Below, piece after piece: positions 19,002 through 29,506 of a stretch of DNA of 64,000 bases (position 1 is its first letter; each line of letters begins with the position of its first letter). The position numbers were made by a program, and so were the translations under genes. Source of the DNA: CAMREV01 sp051650525 (lineage in GTDB: Bacteria > Bacillota_I > Bacilli_A > Mycoplasmatales > Mycoplasmoidaceae); assembly GCA_051650525.1 (NCBI GenBank), contig JBOFJE010000012.1:1-64000 (forward strand), written 5' to 3'. The notes beneath the pieces were generated by a model. The model ran no database searches, had not been told where the DNA came from, and was given only the letters and a program-made list of their open reading frames with translations.

Positions 19002-19583
19002 TTAGCCCTTTTTTATATTATTTTTAATAACATAATTTATAGAATCAACATATAGTTTATGTTCTACTTCGTGAATTTTTTTTTCAGTGTCAACTAGTGT
19101 TAATAATTTTTTTACTCTTGATTGAAAAATTATTACTCCAGAATCTACTATTGAAGTAACAAAATGTGTTGTTACCCCCAAATATTCATCACCATTGTCA
19201 AATGCTCTTTGAATGGAATTCAACCCAGGATATTTTGGTAATAGAGAAGGATGAATATTAATAATTAAAGTTTTTTCAGGAATTTTATTTAAAAAATCTG
19301 AAGAAAGTATTTTTAAATAACCTGCTAAACAAATTATATCAATGTCATATTTCTCAATAATACTTATTAATCTTTCTTCATATTCATGATTAGATAAATT
19401 GGTATTGGAAAAAGAATATAGAGGAATATTAAAAGATAAAACTCTTTTATTCATATAGCAATCTTCTTTGTTTGTGTGTGCAAACATAATTTGAGAATCT
19501 TTTATTTTCTTTTCAAAAATGGCTTGGGCAATTGCATTAAAATTAGAACCATTACCTGAACCAAAAATTGCTATTTTGATCAT
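19002..19583 (-). CDS. purN: Phosphoribosylglycinamide formyltransferase
   Basis: 193 residues. FGSGNGSNF at the N-terminus binds the GAR phosphate. LAGYLKIL, NIHPSLLPKYPG (catalytic Asn-His) and VTTHFVTSIVDSG (near the catalytic Asp) are all present. It transfers a formyl group from 10-formyl-tetrahydrofolate to GAR in purine synthesis. It overlaps the purM stop by 4 bases, so translation is probably coupled. Confidence 0.95.
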   Translation of the reverse strand: MIKIAIFGSGNGSNFNAIAQAIFEKKIKDSQIMFAHTNKEDCYMNKRVLSFNIPLYSFSNTNLSNHEYEERLISIIEKYDIDIICLAGYLKILSSDFLNKIPEKTLIINIHPSLLPKYPGLNSIQRAFDNGDEYLGVTTHFVTSIVDSGVIIFQSRVKKLLTLVDTEKKIHEVEHKLYVDSINYVIKNNIKKG

Positions 19584-20602
19584 TTTAAATTAATCATTTT
19601 TGAACCACTAGTAACAACACCAATTTTATATGCAGAAAAATTAAAAGCTTCAATAGTTGATAAAACAGAATCTACTTCTAAAGGATTAACAATTATAAAA
19701 AAACCAATCCCCATGTTAAGTGATTTAAACATTGATTCTTTATCTAACAATGCTTGTCTTTGGATATATTCAAAAAGTTCTGTCTTAGGATATAGATCAG
19801 GATCAATAATTGCATCTGTCTTAGAATTTAATGCTCTTGCTAAATTCTCAGTAACACCTCCACCAGTGTTGTTAGCAAGTCCTTTAATCTGATATTTTTT
19901 AATTAATTCTAGAATTAGATTAACATAGACATGAGTTGGTTCAAGCAGTGCATCAATAACTTTTTTTCCTGATGGCAATATATCATTAATATTGATTTGA
20001 TTATTTTCGATTAAGTAATGAATAAGACTATAACCATTTGAATGTAACCCACTTGATTCAATCCCAACTATAATATCATTTGGTTCAGATTTATCATTTG
20101 TTATAATTTCTTCTTTTTCACATATTCCAACAGAAAAACCTGCAATATCTAATTCATCTTTTTGAAAAACTCGACTCATTTCAGCAGTTTCACCTCCAAT
20201 TAATTGACAATCAAATGATTTTAAAACATCAATAATCTTCGAAATAATCTTTGAAATAACTCTCCTATCAATTTTGTTTACTGAAATATAATCAAGAAAA
20301 AAAATTGGTTTTGCACCGTGGCATATTAAATCATTCACACACATTGCAACTAAATCTTGGCCAATAAAATTGATATTATATTTACTAGCAAGTAAAATCT
20401 TTGTTCCAACTCCATCAGTTGCAGCAAATAGAACAGGAGCCTTATAATTGTTGAACTGAGACAAATCATACATTCCAGCAAACATTGATAAATTTTTAGT
20501 AATGTCAGATTGATATTTTTCTTTCATTAAATTTTTGATTTCATCAACAACTTTGTAACCAGAATTAATATCAACGCCAGCTTTTTTATAAATGTCATTC
20601 AT
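19580..20602 (-). CDS. purM: Phosphoribosylformylglycinamidine cyclo-ligase (AIR synthetase)
   Basis: 340 residues, standard length. ATDGVGTKI and GQDLVAMCVND (ATP/Mg site), IGGETAEM and NTGGGVTENL are typical PurM signatures. The enzyme closes the imidazole ring: FGAM to AIR using ATP. Its ATG overlaps the purF stop by one base and its end overlaps purN. No Trp codons occur. Confidence 0.96.
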   Translation of the reverse strand: MNDIYKKAGVDINSGYKVVDEIKNLMKEKYQSDITKNLSMFAGMYDLSQFNNYKAPVLFAATDGVGTKILLASKYNINFIGQDLVAMCVNDLICHGAKPIFFLDYISVNKIDRRVISKIISKIIDVLKSFDCQLIGGETAEMSRVFQKDELDIAGFSVGICEKEEIITNDKSEPNDIIVGIESSGLHSNGYSLIHYLIENNQININDILPSGKKVIDALLEPTHVYVNLILELIKKYQIKGLANNTGGGVTENLARALNSKTDAIIDPDLYPKTELFEYIQRQALLDKESMFKSLNMGIGFFIIVNPLEVDSVLSTIEAFNFSAYKIGVVTSGSKMINLK

Positions 20603-22023
20603 TATTTATCCTTTTTATTACTATACAACTTTGTTATATAATTACCTGTAAAACATGAAGTACATAATTTTCCTTCTTTAGATGACATCCCAAGAGCTCT
20701 TTGAAGCCCATCTAAAGAAAGAAACTCTAAAGAATTAACATATTTAAGAGATTTTAAATATTCTTCTTTACTATTGTTGTAAAGTGCTAATTCCTTTCTT
20801 GATTTAATGTCTACACCATAAAAACAAGGCCACTTTAATTTTGGAGCAGCAATTCTTAAATGAATTTCTTTAGCTCCTGCATCATAAATTAATTTTGTGA
20901 TAATTCCCATAGTTGTTCCTCTTACAATTGAATCATCAACTAAAATAACTCTTTTACCCTCCAAAACTGCTTTATTAGGATTCAATTTAACTCTGACAAC
21001 ATTATCTCGATTTTCACCTGCTAAAATAAAACTTCTGGCAACATAACGATTTTTAATTAATCCTATATCATAGGGGATTTTGCTAATATCTGAATAACCA
21101 ATGGCACTTGATAAAGATGAATCAGGAACTCCAATAACAACATCTGCATCAATATAATGTTCCAATGCCAATTGTTTACCTAATGAAACTCTTAAATTAT
21201 GAATATTCTTATTGTCAATATTACTATCAGGTCTGGAAAAATAAATATATTCCATTGCACATAAATTATGATGTGTCTTATCTTCAGGAACATAAAAAGA
21301 AGAACTGATTTTTCCTTCTAAATTAATTTCAACAATTTCACCAGGTTTTACATCCCTAATTAAATCTGCTCTTACAATGTCTAAAGCGACTGTTTCACTT
21401 GCAAAATAATATGCCCCATCCTTTTTGCCAAAAGACAATGGTCTAATTCCATTCAAATCACGGCAACCATAAATACAATCATCTTTTAAAATCAGAAACG
21501 AAAATGCTCCAACCATTTGACTCAAAGAATCTTTAATTTTGTCAATAAAATTAGATTTCTTTGAACGATTAATTAGATGGCCCAAAATTTCAGAGTCAGA
21601 ACTACTAAAAAATACAGATCCCATCTTCTCTAATTTTATTCTCAATTCATTGGCATTTGTTAAATTACCATTATGGCATGTTAAATAAGTATATTTATGA
21701 GTTTTATAAACAAAAGGTTGGACATTAATATAACCTTCTGTTGAACCAAAAGTTGAATATCTAACATGTCCTATTCCACATTCTCCTTTTAAAAAATCTA
21801 AATTAGTTTTATCAAAAGTGTTAATAATGGGACCTATTTTTTTGATTACATATTCATTATCACCAATCAAAGTTGCAATTCCACTTGCTTCTTGTCCTCT
21901 GTGTTGCAATGAATGAAGACCAAGATAAATATCATGTGATGCAGTCTTAGAATTAATAACTCCAAATACTCCACATTCTTCTTTAATTTTTGGTTCAAAA
22001 ATAGTTAATTTATTTAATTCCAT
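20602..22023 (-). CDS. purF: Amidophosphoribosyltransferase
   Basis: 473 residues. N-terminal glutamine amidotransferase class II domain: the catalytic Cys is in EECGVFGV. Here it sits after ~15 residues, so a propeptide is likely removed. HSLQHRGQEASG and GHVRYST follow. The C-terminal phosphoribosyltransferase domain has the PRPP loop VILVDDSIVRGTT. A CTSCFTGNY tail fits the Bacillus-type enzyme, which carries an Fe-S cluster; the other cluster cysteines would need checking. It commits PRPP to purine synthesis and overlaps purC by 14 bases. Confidence 0.96.
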   Translation of the reverse strand: MELNKLTIFEPKIKEECGVFGVINSKTASHDIYLGLHSLQHRGQEASGIATLIGDNEYVIKKIGPIINTFDKTNLDFLKGECGIGHVRYSTFGSTEGYINVQPFVYKTHKYTYLTCHNGNLTNANELRIKLEKMGSVFFSSSDSEILGHLINRSKKSNFIDKIKDSLSQMVGAFSFLILKDDCIYGCRDLNGIRPLSFGKKDGAYYFASETVALDIVRADLIRDVKPGEIVEINLEGKISSSFYVPEDKTHHNLCAMEYIYFSRPDSNIDNKNIHNLRVSLGKQLALEHYIDADVVIGVPDSSLSSAIGYSDISKIPYDIGLIKNRYVARSFILAGENRDNVVRVKLNPNKAVLEGKRVILVDDSIVRGTTMGIITKLIYDAGAKEIHLRIAAPKLKWPCFYGVDIKSRKELALYNNSKEEYLKSLKYVNSLEFLSLDGLQRALGMSSKEGKLCTSCFTGNYITKLYSNKKDK

Positions 22024-22732
22024 TTTTTAATCTTTCTAAAACTTCGTTGTATCCATCAACAATATTACCAATATTTTGACGATATAATTCTTTATCAAGT
22101 TTTCTTTTATCTTTAATATTAATTAAACGCATATTATCTGGACTTAATTCATCAGCTAAAATAATCTGATTATTATTATCAAATCCAAATTCTATTTTAA
22201 AATCAATTAATTCAATTCCAATTTCCAAAAATTTTTCCATTAAAATTAAATTTACTTTATGGGTAATGGTTTTTAATGTTTCTAATTGGTTTTTTGAAAG
22301 AATATTCAAAAACAAAATAAGATCTTCTGTTATCAATGGATCATGATCGTTTTTATAAAAAAACTCAATTAATGCTGGTTTGAATTTAGTAAATTCTTTT
22401 ATGGGGTATTCTCGAGAAATTCGCCCAGTTGCAACATTTCTTAAAACAACTTCAAGTGGAATCATGCTTACTTTTTTACACAAATGATGATTTTCATCAA
22501 TTACTTTTATAAAATGATTACTAATATTATTTGCAGAAATAATTTCAAAAAGGATCCTTGAAATTTTTCCGCACACAATGCCTTTATTTTCATAAACATC
22601 ATGTTTAGTATTAAAGGCAGTTACATCATTTTTATATCTAATAATAACCTCATGAGCTTTATCTGTTTGATATAATTCTTTTGACTTTCCTTGATAAAAG
22701 GGGGTTTTTAAATCTTTCACATTCATATTCAT
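22010..22732 (-). CDS. purC: SAICAR synthetase
   Basis: 240 residues. GKSKELYQT, ATGRISREYPI, LIDFKIEFGF and LADELSPDNMRL match PurC. It ligates aspartate to CAIR with ATP. Two nearby in-frame ATGs (22732 and 22726) could start it; neither changes the protein much. It lies 17 bases after purL. Confidence 0.95.
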   Translation of the reverse strand: MNMNVKDLKTPFYQGKSKELYQTDKAHEVIIRYKNDVTAFNTKHDVYENKGIVCGKISRILFEIISANNISNHFIKVIDENHHLCKKVSMIPLEVVLRNVATGRISREYPIKEFTKFKPALIEFFYKNDHDPLITEDLILFLNILSKNQLETLKTITHKVNLILMEKFLEIGIELIDFKIEFGFDNNNQIILADELSPDNMRLINIKDKRKLDKELYRQNIGNIVDGYNEVLERLKNGIK

Positions 22733-22749
22733 TCCATATATATGTTATT

Positions 22750-25700
22750 TTAACAATTATTTTTAATATATTTGACAGCATTTTTAAAAATATTATCAGA
22801 TTCTAAAAATTTTAAATTTTGGTATAAAAAATTATTAATTCTTTCTGGATGACCCATTCTTCCCAATATTAATCCATCTGGAGAAATAATTCCCTCAATT
22901 GAATAAGAAGCATAATTTAAATTTGAAGTTTCATATTCTTGACTTATAGAAGGAATTTCAGAATTTGCATAAACAGAAAATATCTGTTGATTTTCCTTTA
23001 AAATTTCAAAATCTGATTTACTCAAATAGAATCTTCCTTCCCCATGAGAAATTGGGATGCTTTGGGTTTTGTTTAAAAATTTTTGGCTCAATCAAGGAGA
23101 ATTGGCATTGATTGTCTTTACATTAACAATTGATGCAACATGACGATTTATTTTATTTCTAGTAAGAGTTATTTTTGCATTTGATCCTGGTAGTAATCCA
23201 GATGCAACTAATGCTTGGAACCCATTACAAATTCCAATAATAAGTTTATTCTCTTTTAAATGTTCTTTAATAGCATCCATCACTAATTTTTGTTGTAAAA
23301 TATTTGCAATGTATTTTCCACTACCATCAGGTTCATCAGCTGCACTAAATCCACCAGGAATAGCAATAATATCACATTTTTTAATAGCATTTGCCAAATC
23401 AATAATAGATTGTTCAATGTCTTTTAAACTCGAATCTTTAAAAATAAAATAAGAGACTTTTGCATCCTCTTTTAAAAATTTTTCTGCTAGATCGAACTCT
23501 GAATTTATACCAGGGAAGATTGTCATTAAAACTTCACATTTTTCTCTATTCAATTCTTTAAAATTTTTAGCTTGATAATTATCATATTTAATGATTGGAA
23601 AGTCACCTTTTGCCACATATGGTAAATAAAGATTATTAGATTTTAAAATATCAAGCTGGTTTTTCAAATAATGAAATAAATTAATCTTAAATTTGCCATT
23701 AATAATTGAATCCCCCTTATTAATTGTTTTTCCAATTTTTTTAACAAAATTTACTTGAAATTCTTCGCTTGACTGAAAAATAATTAAACATTTTTGATTA
23801 AGAATATTTTTATTTAATTTTATATTAAAATTTTGCATATTTCCTAATGAATTATTAATAAATGAATCAATTAAATTACCTTCAACAACATCACAAGCAT
23901 CAATTAAATTTTCCTGAATTCATGATTCTAATTTATGAATGATTACTAAATTTTTTTCTCAATTAAAAAAACCTAATTTATCATAACATCATTCAATGGC
24001 ATAATAATTACTGTTTTTTTCTTTAAAAGTGTTACCAATTGCCTTTTTAATATTTTCAACTGTGAAAGCAAAAGAAATAAAAGTATTAGGAATTTCAATT
24101 TTTTGAAATGTTCCAGAAACTGAATCTTTACCACCAATAGCTGCAATTTTTAATTCTTTCATAGCTTTGTAAGCACCCAAGATTGTCAAAAACATATTCA
24201 CTCAGTGATTATTATTTTTTGCCTTTGGAAAATATTCTTGAAAAGATAAATATATTTTATCTAATTTTCCTCCTCTAGATATTACTTTTAAAACAGATTC
24301 GACTACTGCATAATAACCTAAATAAAAAGGGTAACTTTCCATTTCAATTGGGAACCCAACACCAACAATTGCAGAATAATTATTATTATTATCATTTACA
24401 TTTGGAATTCTTACAATAGGAGTATTTTCTTTTGTTAAAAGAAATTTTCCACCGTATGAATTTAAAACTGCATGTTTACCAATATTATTATCAAATTTCT
24501 CAATCAAACCTTTTGAAAAAAAATTATTTAAATTAATCTTTTTAGAAATAACATCATAAAAATTATTGCTAATTTTTTTTCGATACTGAATTTGATTTTT
24601 AATTTTTAGAGTTTGAAATCTTTGACTTCCATTTTGATCTAAAAAGTCCTTTTTTATATCTATAATAATTTCATTTTTATATTTGGCAATCAACTTCTTT
24701 TCTTTTATTACATATCCAACTAAATATGCATTTAAATTTTCTTCATAACAAAGTTTTTTAAATGCTTCGTAATCGCCAGGGTCAATAACCGCAGCCATTC
24801 TTTCCTGTGACTCACTAAATAATATTTGATATTGATTTATATTTAAATATTTTATTTTAAATTTTTCTAAATGAATCTCAACACCATCAGCAATTTCACC
24901 GATAGCAACACTTGCACCACCTGCTCCAAAGTCATTACATCTTTTAATTAATCTTGAAAATTGAGAATCTTTTCGAAATAACCTTTGAATTTTTCTTTCA
25001 ATAATTGGATTACCATTTTGGACTTCACTACTTAAATTAATTGAATCATTATTATGTTCTTTGCTACTGCCACTTGCACCACCAATTCCATCAATACCCG
25101 TGTCACCACCAAAAAGAACAATATAGTCACCAGGCATGGGTGTTTTTTTATTCAAGTGAGAATGACTACTAATACCAAGAACAGCACCACATTCCATGTG
25201 TTTTGCCAAATATCCTTGATGATAGTATTCTTTCACAAGAGCAGTTGAAAGACCAATTTGATTCCCGTATGAACTAAAACCATTAGAAGATTCATTAGCA
25301 ATAACTCTTTGAGGTATTTTATTTTCTAATGTGTTTTTGATATTATCAAAAACATTAGCACATCCAGCTATTCTGATTCCAGAAAAAGCATATGCACGAT
25401 TTGCTAATATATCTCTAATAGCTCCACCAAGACAAGTAGCAGCTCCACCATATGGAGATATCTCAGTTGGATGATTATGAGTTTCATTTTTAAAATTCAA
25501 ATAATATTTTTTTTCATTTACATTAAATGAAACACTACAAGCATTAATCTCATCAGATTTTTCAATGTGTTCTTGAATATAATTAGTGCGATTTAAAATA
25601 AAAGCATTAATTCGTGACATATTCATTAATGATAATTTTTTATTCGAAGTATATTTTTGAAAATCATTTACTAATGAATCATAGCTTTCTTTAATCATCA

Positions 25701-26421
25701 TCGTCAAATTATTTTGCTTTTTAGGAAAAATAACTTTTTCAAAAATAGTATTAAATGTTGTATGTCGACAATGATCACTTCAATATGTATTAAAAAGTTG
25801 TAATTCTGCTTCATTGATTTTTTTATTTTCTTTTTGATAATAACTTTGAATTTCCTGAAGATCATTTATTGAAAGAGATAAATTATATTTTTTAATTATT
25901 TTTTTCAAAAAAGCAGAATTTAAATTATTAAAATTTTCAATTATTTTATTTTTTCAATTCTCTTTTTTATCTTTTTGATTTTTCCCAAATGAATATTCAT
26001 AAGTTTCTATTGGATTTATTAAATATTTCTTAATAGATTTATAATCTTCAGTGGAAATATCCTTATTAAGTTCAATAATAAACCCTGATGTAACTTTTAT
26101 AGCTGGATTTTTTGTAATTAAAACTGCAATTTTTGTTGCACTATCTGAACGATTATCAAATTGCAATGGTAATGGTTTAATGACAATTGAACTAGATTTA
26201 TTTCAACTATTAAAATCAATTTTCATATCTCTTACTTCATTTATAAATAGACTATTAGTCAACTGATTAAGTTCATCATCTGAAGCATTTTCAATTTCAT
26301 AAAAAACAATGTAATTTACAAAAATTACAGATTTTAATTCTAAAATATATTTAAAATTATAAAAATAATCATTAGATTCAACATCAAAATTTTCTTTTCT
26401 TTTTAAACAAACATATTTCAT
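22750..26421 (-). CDS. purL: FGAM synthase, large single-chain form (PurL with fused PurQ-like glutaminase)
   Basis: 1223 residues when all in-frame TGA codons are read as Trp. The N-terminal part includes YWSDHCRHTTF, typical of the clostridial long form. The synthetase core has NETHNHPTEISPYGGAATC (Mg and substrate) and GFGAGGASV-like ATP loops (FGAGGASVAIGE). The C-terminal ~260 residues are a class I glutaminase: IFPGINSEFD, GICNGFQAL with the nucleophile Cys, and GHPERIN. Converts FGAR, glutamine and ATP to FGAM. No separate PurS or PurQ is needed. One base separates it from purK. Confidence 0.95.
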
Positions 26422-26422
26422 T

Positions 26423-27526
26423 TTATTTCTCCTTCTTCAATAATTCATCTAATTTAAATCTTGTGTTTATGTGTGCCATTTTTCGATTTGCATTAGCAAG
26501 TGACTTACGATAATCATAAAAAAAATAGTCATTTTGATATTGGTCAAAATTCTTCATATGATGATAGTTTTGACCCAAAACATTATACATTTTAAAATTA
26601 TTTATAATTTTATTTTTTCTAACCTGGTTTAAAAGATTTAAAGCAACCAAATCAAATTGTGAATAAAGACAATTATTTAAACTATGATGTCCTGAATTGT
26701 GCACTCTTGGGGCGAGTTCATTAACTATTAATTGATCATTATTCATCACAAAAAATTCGATTGTTAAAATTCCTTTGCCAGATAATTTTCTAATAATTTT
26801 TTTAAAAATAGCTTTTGCCTGCTTTTCTAGGGAAGCATTGTAAATAATTTCACTTTTAAATAAGATGCCATTAACATGATTATTTTTAGTAATTGGTAAA
26901 AACATTTTTGATTTATGATTTTCATAAGTTCCAATTAACGAAATCTCATATTTATAATCCAATTTTTTTTCAATTAAAGATTGATTAGATTTTAAAAAAA
27001 TTTCAATTTCTTCCTTTTTTTTGCAAAAATTTTCCTTTGAAACTAATATCTGATTTTTTCCATCATAGCCAAATCTGATTGCTTTAATAATTAAATCTGA
27101 TTGAAACAATTTAAATGCCAAATCAATATCACAAAAATTACCAATAGATAAATAAGGAGCAGTTGGAACACCAACACTGTTTAAAAAAATTTTTTCATTC
27201 AAACGATTTTGAGAAATTTGCATAATAAATCTTTTTTGAATTAATTTATTTGGATATTTTTCCTCAATTAATTTTAAATTCTCAATGTCAATATTTTCAT
27301 TTTCAAAAATAACATAATCAACTTTATGAAATAGTTTTTCTAAATTATCTAAGCTACTTTGGTCTCCAATAATTAATTCATCACATTCACCATATGAACT
27401 ACATTCTTTTGATGACTCCAACACAACTGTTTTTAAATTAAATTTTTTGCAAGATATTGAAAGAAACATTGCAAGTTGTCCACCTCCAATAATACCAATT
27501 TTTAGTTGTCTTTTTTCTGTCTTCAT
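26423..27526 (-). CDS. purK: N5-carboxyaminoimidazole ribonucleotide synthase
   Basis: 367 residues with an ATP-grasp fold. IGIIGGGQLAMFL starts the nucleotide-binding region; IKAIRFGYDGKNQ is the glycine-rich grasp loop; VNELAPRVHNSGH carries the metal-binding residues. It carboxylates AIR with bicarbonate and ATP, and pairs with PurE. The C-terminus (QYQNDYFFYDYRKSLANANR) is divergent from the typical KxRPGRKMGH end, but a KMAHIN remains. One base from purE and purL. Confidence 0.94.
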   Translation of the reverse strand: MKTEKRQLKIGIIGGGQLAMFLSISCKKFNLKTVVLESSKECSSYGECDELIIGDQSSLDNLEKLFHKVDYVIFENENIDIENLKLIEEKYPNKLIQKRFIMQISQNRLNEKIFLNSVGVPTAPYLSIGNFCDIDLAFKLFQSDLIIKAIRFGYDGKNQILVSKENFCKKKEEIEIFLKSNQSLIEKKLDYKYEISLIGTYENHKSKMFLPITKNNHVNGILFKSEIIYNASLEKQAKAIFKKIIRKLSGKGILTIEFFVMNNDQLIVNELAPRVHNSGHHSLNNCLYSQFDLVALNLLNQVRKNKIINNFKMYNVLGQNYHHMKNFDQYQNDYFFYDYRKSLANANRKMAHINTRFKLDELLKKEK

Positions 27527-27527
27527 G

Positions 27528-28007
27528 TTAGTTATTCTTGATTAATTTGTTTTTTAATACTTCTTCTTTTATTTCATTTTTGTATTCTATTAATTGTTTT
27601 CTTAAATTATCATTACTAAGAGCTAAAATTTTCAATGCTAATAAAGCAGCATTAATTGGTCGATCTAAACCAATAGTTGCAACAGGCGAACCATTTGGCA
27701 TTTGAATCATTGAAAGAATTGCATCAATTCCGTTAAAACTTTGCGATTTTATTGGAATAGCTATCACTGGTAAAACAGTAATAGATGCAACCATTCCAGG
27801 AAGATGGGCACTTCCTCCAGCAGCAGCCAAAATTATAAGATATTTTTCATGTGCAGATTCTGCAAATTCAAACATTCATTTTGGAGTTCGATGAGCTGAA
27901 ACAACTAAAATATCATAAGGATATTTAAATTTATCAAATAAATCAAAAATAGATTTTAAATGTTCATAATCATTTTTTGAACCCATTATTATTGCAATTT
28001 TTTTCAT
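27528..28007 (-). CDS. purE: N5-CAIR mutase (class I PurE)
   Basis: 159 residues from ATG 28007, with one TGA-Trp before the first later Met. IIMGSKNDYEHL, VVSAHRTPKW, AAAGGSAHLPGMVA and GLDRPINAALLA are diagnostic of class I PurE, which moves the carboxyl group from N5-CAIR to CAIR. Present together with PurK, as expected for the bacterial two-step route. It starts 18 bases after guaB. Confidence 0.95.
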
Positions 28008-28025
28008 TCAAACCTTCTATTAATT

Positions 28026-29504
28026 TTAATCACTAATTTGATAATTAGGTGATTCCTTTGTAATTACTACACCGTGAGGATGTGATTCTTGAAGACTAGC
28101 ATTTGATATTTTAACTCATTTAGCATTTTCCACCAATTCTAAAATTGTTTTACAGCCACAATAACCCATTCCACTTTTTACACCACCAACTAACTGATAT
28201 ATAATATCATTAACTTTTCCTCTATAGGGAACACGTGATTCAATTCCTTCAGGAACAAATTTACCTGAATCAGTTTCAGATTGAAAATATCTATCACTAG
28301 AACCTTTACTCATTGCTCCAATGCTTCCCATTCCAATATAACTCTTGTATTTTCGACCATTTAGAACAATTTCTTCACCAGGGCTTTCTTCAGATCCTGC
28401 AAATATACTTCCTAACATTACAGCACTTGCTCCAGCAGCTAATGCTTTTGTAATATCACCAGAATATTTAATTCCACCATCACCAATTACAGGAATTTTT
28501 TTTGTTTTAGCATATTCGTAGACTTCAGAAATTGCTGATAATTGTGGATAACCAACTCCTGCAATTATTCTTGTAGTACAAATACTACCAGGACCAACAC
28601 CTACTTTGATAGCATTAGCTCCTGCCTCAATTAAATCCATAGCAGCTTTTTTTGTAACAATATTCCCAGCAATTATTTCTAGTTTAGGAAATTTTGTTCT
28701 AATTAATTTAATAGTATCAATTACTCTAGAAGAATGCCCATGTGCAGAATCAATTACTATCACATCAACTGCAGCAGCTTCTAATTTTGTTACTCTTTCT
28801 AAAGTATCAGGGCTAGTTCCAACTGCTGCTCCAACAAGTAATCTTCCAAGTTTATCTTTTGATGCTAAAGGATAAATAATTGATTTGTCAATATCTTTAG
28901 AAGTAATCAAACCTTTTAATTGTCCATTATCATTAATTAGTGGTAACTTTTCAATTCTGTTTTTTCACAATATTTCTTTAGCTTTTTCTAACTTAATACC
29001 CTCTTTAGCAACTATTAATTTCTTTAAAGGAGTCATAAATTCTTTTACAGAAATTAATTTTTGATTAGAAGTTACATATTTAATATCACGATTTGTAATA
29101 ATCCCCTGTAAGTAATTACCTTTGTCAACAACTGGTAATCCAGAGATTTTATATTTTTTCATAATTTGATTAATATCATAAATTGTTGAATCAATATAAA
29201 CACTAATTGGATCAGTTATCATTCCACTTTCACTTCTTTTAACTATATCAACTTGGTTTGCTTGTTCTTCAATTGATATATTTTTATGAATAATGCCAAT
29301 TCCGCCAGAACGGGCAATAGAAATAGCCATCTTAGATTCTGTAACAGAACTCATAGCAGCACTAACTAATGGAATATTAAGAATTATATTACTTGTTAAA
29401 TTTGTTTTTAATATAACTTCTGAAGGCAAAATACTAGATTTTTGGGGGACTAACAAAACATCTGCAAAAGTAATTCCCTCTGACATATTTTTAAAATTAT
29501 TCAT
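28026..29504 (-). CDS. guaB: IMP dehydrogenase
   Basis: 492 residues. GITFADVLLVP at the start, two CBS domains (roughly residues 90-200; visible KYKISGLPVVDK and QGIITNRDI), KVGVGPGSICTTR with the catalytic Cys, GDGGIKYSGDI and the flap YRGKVNDI. It oxidises IMP to XMP with NAD, the first committed step to GMP. I choose ATG 29504 because GGGAG sits 5-9 bases upstream; ATG 29516 would add four residues. Starts just inside the end of guaA. Confidence 0.96.
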
Positions 29505-29506
29505 AA

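Noticed and set aside
24202..25707. Possible split of purL into several genes because of internal TGA codons
   Set aside because: All pieces are in one frame, TGA is Trp here, and motifs run in the correct order from YWSDHCRH to the C-terminal glutaminase.
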